Origin: Betaproteobacteria bacterium
Lineage (GTDB): Bacteria > Pseudomonadota > Gammaproteobacteria > Burkholderiales > Sulfuriferulaceae
Assembly (NCBI GenBank): GCA_003455595.1
Contig: DMQT01000273.1
Coordinates: 1-5,201, forward strand
Length of the DNA stretch: 5,201 bases
Reading direction: 5' to 3'
The notes below the pieces were generated by a model. It worked only from the letters and a program-made list of their open reading frames with translations. It made no database searches and was not told the DNA's origin. Shown piece after piece: positions 1 to 5,201 of the stretch. Position 1 is the stretch's first letter, and every line of letters starts with the position of its first letter. A program made the translations under genes and the position numbers.

Positions 1-478
1 GTTTCATCCCACCGGATAACTGGAATGGATATTCGCTGATACGCCGCGCTGCATCCGGCAGGCCGACGGCATTGAGCAAGTTGATGGACTCGGCACGCAA
101 GGCTGCGCCGCCAAGATGGCGATGGCGACGCAGCGATTCGCCGACCTGCTCGCCGATGCTGAGCACCGGGTTGAGACTGGTCATCGGCTCCTGAAAAATC
201 ATGCCAATTGCCCCACCGCGCAAGTCACGCATCTGGGCTTCCGGCAGCGCCAGCAAATCCTGCCCATCCAGCCGCACTTCACCGGCGATGATCCTGCCTT
301 GCTCGGGTAGCAAGCGCATCAACGATAACGCCGTCATCGACTTGCCGCAGCCTGACTCACCCAGCAGGGCGAAAGTTTCATCACGCGCGATACTGAAGCT
401 GATGCCATCCACGGCCCGCACAGCGCCAATGCGCGTCTGTAAATTCACCACCTGCAATAGCGTATTCCCGCGCTTCAT
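1..478 (-). CDS. Peptide-type ABC transporter ATP-binding protein (OppD/DppD-like), 5' part only
   Basis: This is the cytoplasmic ATPase that would power import through the two permeases encoded just upstream. The visible 159 residues begin MKRGNTLLQVVNLQTRIG and carry a Walker A loop GESGCGKS (residues 40-47), the Q-loop in FQEPMTSLNP (Q96, residues 95-104) and the ABC signature LSGGM (154-158), right at the window edge. FQEPMTSLNP and the YPxQLSGGM context are typical of the OppD/DppD/GsiA branch. Walker B, the switch histidine and the C-terminal oligopeptide extension lie outside the window. It therefore cannot be told whether this is a single ATPase followed by an OppF partner or a fused double ATPase like GsiA/YejF. 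The ATG at 478-476 overlaps the TGA of the preceding permease (ATGA); no strong Shine-Dalgarno is visible, which fits translational coupling. The family is certain; the substrate is unknown. Confidence 0.95.
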   Translation of the reverse strand, partial: MKRGNTLLQVVNLQTRIGAVRAVDGISFSIARDETFALLGESGCGKSMTALSLMRLLPEQGRIIAGEVRLDGQDLLALPEAQMRDLRGGAIGMIFQEPMTSLNPVLSIGEQVGESLRRHRHLGGAALRAESINLLNAVGLPDAARRISEYPFQLSGGMK

Positions 479-1878
479 GCGCGTTTACCACGCGGATCGA
501 AGGCATCGCGCACGCTGTCCGCGAACAGATTAGCGGCCAGTACCAGCGCGAACATGAAAACGAACGCGGCAGACAGCTGCCACCACACCACAGGTTCGCG
601 TGCCATTTCAAGCCGGGCTGAATTGATCATGTTGCCCCAGCTGTGCATCGCCGGATCCACACCCACCCCAACATAGGACAGCACCGCCTCGGCGAGCACC
701 AGACCAGAAAAATCCATCACCACCGAAATCAATACCAGATGCTGCAAATTCGGCAAGATGTGGCGCGTAATGATGCGCCAGTCGGATACGCCGAACGCAG
801 TCGCCGCCTGAATATATTCCAGCTCGCGCAATTTCAGGGTTTCGCCGCGCAACAGCCGACATAGCCCGGTCCAGCTGGTTACACCGAGTATCAGACATAG
901 AAACAGCAAACGAAAATCCGTGCGCGCCGCAGCCGTATCAAACACGTCTGGATGCGCTTCGATGTAAATCTGCATGATGAGCACGGCGGCAGCGATCAAC
1001 AATACACCCGGTATGGAGTTGAGCGTGGTGTAGAGGTACTGAATGGCATCATCCACCCAGCCGCGAAAGTAGCCCGCCATGATGCCCAGCAACAAGGCAA
1101 ACGGCAGCATGACCAGTGTCGTCAGCGTTCCAATTACCAACCCGGTACGAATACTCTTGAGCGTGCTAAACAGCACATCCTGACCGACTTTATCTGTGCC
1201 GAAGACATGGTAGCCTGCCGCCAGTTCAAGCATCACGCAACCGCTTACCGCCAACACCATCAATATAAAAACCAGTGCGCGCCATGGTAGCGCCCGGGCT
1301 GCAAGCTGCTGCCTTGCCTGAGCCAATGCGACGCGCAACCTTAATGTCCGCCATAACAGGGGCAGCAACAGGAGCACGCCCGCCAACACCAGCCCTTTGA
1401 CGCTGCCCAATGCGACGCGCATCCTTATATCCGCAGCCCAGCCCAACCGCGGATCAGCCAGCTGAGCACCACCGTATTTAAGCCGCGGGTAAATTCGTAT
1501 GGCACGGCCATCCGCCAAAATCGTCGTTTCCTTAGCGTACAGATGGGTTGCCAGCGGGGCAGAATAGGTTTTTTCGGTATGCGTGCGCAGGTCTGATAAC
1601 AGGCTGTCCAGCACGCTCAATACTTCTACGCCGTACTGCACCGATTGGCCTGGCTGCAGCGGCAGCGCTGGACGATAGTGGATTGAATCCAGCAGGCCAA
1701 CGACGACAAATACAGCCAATACCATCGCCGAGGCAAGGCCCGTTGGACTGCGCATCACCCCTCGCCATGGGGCACGCAGATGGGCATGTCGCCGCACATA
1801 AACAGTAAACATCAAAATGACTGCCAGCAGCACGAAAATCAGCACGTCGGTCCACAGCATCACCGGCTTGAACATCAT
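475..1878 (-). CDS. Peptide-type ABC transporter permease, OppC/DppC-like, with extended N-terminus (467 aa)
   Basis: This is the second inner-membrane channel subunit of the importer. The C-terminal part (about residues 198-467) is a standard OppC/DppC core: a first helix near 200-220, the family motif FGTDKVGQDV (226-235), helices near 246-268, 289-306, 324-340, 379-402 and 434-453, and the ATPase-contacting EAA loop (354-377, EYIQAATAFG then a conserved LPN). The ending DAFDPRGKRA is typical. At 467 residues it is well above the roughly 300 usual for this family. The excess is N-terminal: hydrophobic helices at about 11-28, 46-64 and 155-176, with a polar stretch at 65-154 between the second and third. 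Arginine-rich segments at 29-43 and 177-182 predict that the 65-154 segment is periplasmic and keep the core in its normal topology. The start ATG at 1878 overlaps the upstream permease stop (ATGA); AGGG lies about 10 bases upstream. A second Met follows immediately and is an equally possible start. The family is certain; the role of the extension is unknown. Confidence 0.96.
   Translation of the reverse strand: MMFKPVMLWTDVLIFVLLAVILMFTVYVRRHAHLRAPWRGVMRSPTGLASAMVLAVFVVVGLLDSIHYRPALPLQPGQSVQYGVEVLSVLDSLLSDLRTHTEKTYSAPLATHLYAKETTILADGRAIRIYPRLKYGGAQLADPRLGWAADIRMRVALGSVKGLVLAGVLLLLPLLWRTLRLRVALAQARQQLAARALPWRALVFILMVLAVSGCVMLELAAGYHVFGTDKVGQDVLFSTLKSIRTGLVIGTLTTLVMLPFALLLGIMAGYFRGWVDDAIQYLYTTLNSIPGVLLIAAAVLIMQIYIEAHPDVFDTAAARTDFRLLFLCLILGVTSWTGLCRLLRGETLKLRELEYIQAATAFGVSDWRIITRHILPNLQHLVLISVVMDFSGLVLAEAVLSYVGVGVDPAMHSWGNMINSARLEMAREPVVWWQLSAAFVFMFALVLAANLFADSVRDAFDPRGKRA
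1323..1343. repeat. Short direct repeat, copy 1 (partner at 1407-1427)
   Basis: This stretch shares 20 of 21 bases with 1407-1427, including the exact core CCAATGCGACGCGCA. Both copies lie in the same reading frame of the OppC-type permease, 84 bp (28 codons) apart. They encode LRLRVAL (179-185) and IRMRVAL (151-157), on either side of the third extra membrane helix. Confidence 0.75.
1407..1427. repeat. Short direct repeat, copy 2 (partner at 1323-1343)
   Basis: This is the second copy of the 20-of-21-base repeat, encoding IRMRVAL (151-157) just before the third extra helix of the OppC-type permease. The sequence between the copies is not itself similar to its flanks, so this is not a clear full 84-bp duplication. 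Confidence 0.75.
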
Positions 1879-2852
1879 TGCAGCCGTACCCTGGGGTCAG
1901 CCAGCGTGTAAGAAATATCAGTCAGCAACAGGCCAACGATATACAGTGCCGAACCAATGAACACCATGGCACGCACTATGGCAAAATCCTGCGACTGGAT
2001 GGCGTCTATGGTATAGCTACCAAGACCGGGAATGCCGAAAAATGACTCGGTAATCAAACTGCCCATAAACAGCAAGGGCAACACCACAACCGCGCCGGTA
2101 AGGATAGGAATCATGCCGTTTTGCAACACGTGACGAAACAGGACACGCCATTCTGATAGCCCTTTGGCACGTGCCGTGCGCACGTAGTCCTTGCCGATTT
2201 CTTCCAGAAAAATGGTGCGATACCAGCGTGCGCCGCTGCCGATACCCGCGCCGATCGACACCAGCACCGGCAGCAGCAGGAAGCGCAAGGCGTCAATGCC
2301 TGTACTGAAGCCCGAAATCGGCACCCAGTGCCATAACTTGGCAACCAGAAACTGCCCGAGAATGATGTAAAACAAGCCGGATATCGACATCAGCATGACG
2401 CACAGCACCACCCCCCAAAAATCCAGATAAGTCGCGCGAAAAAACACCATCAGCAACGCAAACGTCACATTGACCAGCAGTCCGATCACGAACACCGGCA
2501 CGGCAATCGCCAGACTCGGCCCGGCACGCACTTTGATCTCGTTCCAGATATCGCGACCATCATCCGACACACCAAAATCCAGCGCAAACATGCGCGCGGA
2601 TTTTTCATAAAAAATGGTATCAGTCAGTTGTCCTGACCCCACTGCCGTATCGTTGTAGATTAATGGCTTGTCATAACCGTGTTCCATCTTCCATTTACCG
2701 ATGGCATCCGCCGATACGCGCTTCATGCCGAGATGCATGCGCGCCATATCGTCAGGCGTGTTCACCACAAAAAATAGCGCAAAGGTAATCAGGTTCACGC
2801 CGATTAGAATCGGAATGGCGTATAAGATACGGCGCAGTAAATAAACGATCAC
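1875..2852 (-). CDS. Peptide-type ABC transporter permease, OppB/DppB-like (325 aa)
   Basis: This is the first inner-membrane channel subunit, expected to pair with the OppC-type permease encoded next. It has normal family length and six predicted helices at about 9-30, 114-137, 145-170, 190-206, 248-268 and 293-312. The opening MIVYLLRRILYAIPILIGV, the long periplasmic loop after helix 1 with YDKPL and LDFGVS, the EAA loop (222-245, DYVRTARAKGL then FRHVLQN), FFGIPGLG (271-278) and the ending LADPRVRLQ are all characteristic of the OppB/DppB/SapB group. The start is a GTG (2852-2850) that overlaps the TGA of the binding-protein gene as GTGA. An AGGG lies about 9 bases upstream inside that gene, so initiation is probably coupled to translation of the binding protein. 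No damage or unusual residue was noticed. The family is certain; the transported solute cannot be read from the permease. Confidence 0.96.
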   Translation of the reverse strand: MIVYLLRRILYAIPILIGVNLITFALFFVVNTPDDMARMHLGMKRVSADAIGKWKMEHGYDKPLIYNDTAVGSGQLTDTIFYEKSARMFALDFGVSDDGRDIWNEIKVRAGPSLAIAVPVFVIGLLVNVTFALLMVFFRATYLDFWGVVLCVMLMSISGLFYIILGQFLVAKLWHWVPISGFSTGIDALRFLLLPVLVSIGAGIGSGARWYRTIFLEEIGKDYVRTARAKGLSEWRVLFRHVLQNGMIPILTGAVVVLPLLFMGSLITESFFGIPGLGSYTIDAIQSQDFAIVRAMVFIGSALYIVGLLLTDISYTLADPRVRLQ

Positions 2853-5005
2853 CGCCCGCTACCCTGCTCACGCTGGCGCCAGCTCCATATCGCGGGCGCA
2901 ATTGCCGCGACTAGGGCTAACAACAGGAAAACCAGCGGCCATAGAACGGGTTGATTCCAGTCGGCACGCAATTTGTTGCGCAGCATGGGATCAATGCGCT
3001 GGTATTTAAGGGTATTGTTGGCCATCAGGTTGGGTTTGCTCGGTGAAACCCAAGCATGGCGCAGGGTGAATGCCTTGGGGAAATAGCCAAACAGCCAGGG
3101 GGAATCATGCTGCAGCAGCGTGACCATCTGGTCAATGATGGCCTGGCGTTGCGGGCCGTTATCGAGAAATTTCATTTGATCGAACAAACGGTCATATTCG
3201 GGATTCTGGTAGTTGGCCGAGTTCTCGCCATTTTTAGCCACTTTCATGTTCGGGCCATACAGCAGAAACAGGAAATTTTCCGGGTCCGGATAATCGGCAT
3301 TCCAGCCCCACTCAAACAGTTGCTCGGTACCACGCCGCATTTTGTCCTGGAAACGATTGTAATCACTGCTGCGCACCACCAGCTGAATGTTGAGTTTGGC
3401 AAACTGCTTGCTCATCCAGTCCAGCCGCGATTTGGCATCCGGGCCACTCGCCACCGTATCGAAATACAGCACCAGCGGCGTGCCGGTTTTAGCGTCGCGT
3501 CCATCAGGATAACCGGCTTCTGCCAGCAGACGCCGTGCTTCACTAATAGGGCGACGCACCGGCTGACCATTCAGCATTTGATACACCACCGGATTGATCC
3601 CGCCCGCCCCTGCCCTGTAACCAAAAATACCCGGCGGAATCGGACCTTGTGCCGGGATACCACGGCCATTGGCGAATATCGAAATGAACTCCTCGAAATC
3701 CACCGCGATGGCAATTGCCTGACGCAGTTTACGCGCCCGTTCCGATTGCCCACCTACCACACTGTCGAGCATGTTGAAGCCCCAGAAGCGATTGGATGTC
3801 GTCACCGCAGCCACCAGTCCGATGCCCTTGCCATGCATCGCGTCAGTTACTTGCGGCTCTCCCTGCGCGTCAATTTGTATGGCCTGGTCAAAGCTATCCG
3901 AGCTGATACCGGAAGCGTCGTAGTAACCCTGCAAAAATTTGTTCCAGTACGGGATCGTCTCTTTTTCCAGGCTATATACCACCGTATTGATGAACGGCAG
4001 GGGTTTGCCCGCATCACGCAGCAAACCCGCTTGTTTATCACCGACATCCCCCTGACTGGGATAGCGTTCGCCGTGATAATTCGGGTTACGCTCCAGCACC
4101 ATGCGGCGATTTGGATCATTGTGCGTCAGCCAGTAGGCACCCGTGCCCACTGGGTACCAGTCCAGTGTGAGATTGCGCTGCGCCATGCCTGGTTGAGCAT
4201 AAAAACGATCGACTTCCGGCGGTATCGGGGCAAAAAAAGGCATTGCCAGCCAATATTGAAACTGCGGATATTTACCGTGTAAATGAATACGATAGGTGTA
4301 ACGATTAACCCGCTCAACGCCTGCCAGCGGATAGCGGCTTAAATCAAGATAACTGCCTGGCGGCTGCGCACGCGCCACGGCTTGAAGCTGCACAGCATAC
4401 TGCTTAAGCCCGATAATATATTCAGACATCACACCAAAGATCGGCGAATTCACTTGGGGAGAAGCCAGTCGTTTAATCTCATAGATGTAATCGTCTGCCA
4501 CCAGTTCGCGCGTGCCGGTGTATTTAAAATCACCCAGGCTGCTGACACCATTCAGCGCATCCGGCGGTAAATTGAGGTAGCGCGGCCTGCCCTCAGCAGT
4601 ACGCGCAAACGCAGGGTGGGGCTGATAGTCGATACCTGGCCGCAGGTGAACCTCATATACGCTCGTTGCAATACGCTGCGCCGCTGTATCAGCTGGCAAC
4701 ACCTGTCCTGTTGCGCTGTAATAGGTCACCGTCGGCATCTGCGTCGCCGTCAGCGGAACCAAGGTATAAGGCCGCTTCAGGTAATGATACTGGAGTGGCG
4801 GTTCGTAAATTTGCGCTGTGAATTCGGCCTCATTTGAGCTGTAAGCCTGTGCCGGATCAAGATGTTTTGGCCGTTCGTTGAACGCCGAGTAAAGTGTATT
4901 GCTGTCTGGCGGCGCCGTCGGGTAGGGATTGTTCCAGGGGCTGTCGCCACATGCACACAAGATCACGGACAAAATCAAATAAAGGAAGCGCCTGGATACA
5001 TTCAT
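2849..5005 (-). CDS. Peptide-type ABC transporter substrate-binding lipoprotein, SBP family 5, with C-terminal membrane segment (718 aa)
   Basis: This is the periplasmic ligand-capturing component, first gene of the operon. Residues 1-19 form a lipoprotein signal: basic MNVSRR, hydrophobic LYLILSVIL and a lipobox L-C-A-C with Cys19 as the lipidation site. Cys17 and Cys19 are the only cysteines seen. The body matches the OppA/DppA fold (SBP_bac_5): PKHLDPAQAYS (46-56), YEPPLQY (67-73), VGTGAYWL (286-293), a conserved LRQAIAIAVD (427-436) and GWNADYPDPENF (567-578). Asp571 in the last motif aligns, from memory, with the OppA/DppA aspartate that binds the peptide alpha-amine, which favours a peptide ligand. 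It is longer than the usual 500-600 residues, with extra sequence near 92-165 and 311-335 and a hydrophobic C-terminal segment (about 686-708) followed by RQRE. The ATG at 5005 is the only upstream start: an in-frame TGA precedes it and a later start would destroy the signal. No clear Shine-Dalgarno precedes it. The family is certain; the exact ligand is unknown. Confidence 0.95.
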   Translation of the reverse strand: MNVSRRFLYLILSVILCACGDSPWNNPYPTAPPDSNTLYSAFNERPKHLDPAQAYSSNEAEFTAQIYEPPLQYHYLKRPYTLVPLTATQMPTVTYYSATGQVLPADTAAQRIATSVYEVHLRPGIDYQPHPAFARTAEGRPRYLNLPPDALNGVSSLGDFKYTGTRELVADDYIYEIKRLASPQVNSPIFGVMSEYIIGLKQYAVQLQAVARAQPPGSYLDLSRYPLAGVERVNRYTYRIHLHGKYPQFQYWLAMPFFAPIPPEVDRFYAQPGMAQRNLTLDWYPVGTGAYWLTHNDPNRRMVLERNPNYHGERYPSQGDVGDKQAGLLRDAGKPLPFINTVVYSLEKETIPYWNKFLQGYYDASGISSDSFDQAIQIDAQGEPQVTDAMHGKGIGLVAAVTTSNRFWGFNMLDSVVGGQSERARKLRQAIAIAVDFEEFISIFANGRGIPAQGPIPPGIFGYRAGAGGINPVVYQMLNGQPVRRPISEARRLLAEAGYPDGRDAKTGTPLVLYFDTVASGPDAKSRLDWMSKQFAKLNIQLVVRSSDYNRFQDKMRRGTEQLFEWGWNADYPDPENFLFLLYGPNMKVAKNGENSANYQNPEYDRLFDQMKFLDNGPQRQAIIDQMVTLLQHDSPWLFGYFPKAFTLRHAWVSPSKPNLMANNTLKYQRIDPMLRNKLRADWNQPVLWPLVFLLLALVAAIAPAIWSWRQREQGSGR

Positions 5006-5013
5006 ATGGCACG

Positions 5014-5030
5014 AGTTTAACCCAGCCCAA

Positions 5031-5042
<12 letters not shown>
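5014..5042 (-). promoter_or_regulatory. Candidate promoter of the transporter operon (proximal)
   Basis: On the minus strand, GTGACG (5042-5037) and TAAACT (5019-5014) each match the sigma-70 consensus at four of six positions with an ideal 17-bp spacer. The start site would fall near 5007, giving an almost leaderless mRNA. That would fit the missing Shine-Dalgarno before the ATG at 5005. Its -35 lies inside the palindrome. This is a pattern match only; it competes with the distal candidate at 5080-5053. Confidence 0.3.

Positions 5043-5201
<159 letters not shown>

Noticed and set aside
116..533. Overlapping plus-strand open frames opposite the ATPase start
   Set aside because: The minus strand here encodes Walker A, Q-loop and signature motifs in order. 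The plus-strand frames carry no family features.
952..1290. A 112-codon open frame on the plus strand inside the OppC-type permease
   Set aside because: It is rich in Gln, His and Arg, shows no recognisable domain, and lies opposite the conserved permease core. It is a shadow frame.
3056..4282. A 408-codon open frame on the plus strand opposite the binding-protein gene
   Set aside because: It is exactly codon-aligned with the real gene, so its stops would need TTA, CTA or TCA codons in the binding protein, which that stretch avoids. Its translation shows no domain I recognise, while the minus-strand frame has clear SBP family motifs.

Overview
This 5.2 kb window looks like chromosomal DNA of a Gram-negative proteobacterium, most likely a betaproteobacterium. 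The evidence is a lipoprotein-type peptide-binding protein, a FabI-type enoyl-ACP reductase whose N-terminus closely resembles proteobacterial FabI, moderate GC content, dense gene packing and no mobile-element sequence. The genus cannot be fixed from the sequence alone.

Layout: four genes on the minus strand form one tightly coupled operon, read from right to left. They are a peptide/oligopeptide-type ABC substrate-binding lipoprotein (5005-2849), an OppB/DppB-type permease (2852-1875), an OppC/DppC-type permease with a large extra N-terminal part (1878-475), and the first 159 codons of an OppD/DppD-type ATPase that runs off the left edge (478-1). All three gene junctions are 4-base start/stop overlaps (GTGA, ATGA, ATGA), so the proteins are probably made by coupled translation as parts of one importer. 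An 84-bp divergent intergenic region (5006-5089) separates this operon from fabI, which is on the plus strand and cut off by the right edge after 37 codons. That region holds a perfect TATAAT for fabI, a 7-bp-arm perfect palindrome and plausible opposite-facing promoter elements.

How it works together: the binding protein captures a peptide-like solute in the periplasm, the two permeases form the inner-membrane channel and the ATPase drives import. The presence of all four parts is clear; the substrate is not. Two departures from the standard design stand out and may be linked. The binding protein has a second hydrophobic segment at its C-terminus in addition to its lipoprotein signal. The OppC-type permease carries about 200 extra N-terminal residues with three predicted membrane helices and a roughly 90-residue periplasmic segment. 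This may be a membrane-tethered variant of the peptide importer. Otherwise the region is ordinary housekeeping and transport DNA: no RNA gene, CRISPR array, insertion sequence or terminator was seen, and the only non-coding stretch is the 84-bp intergenic region.
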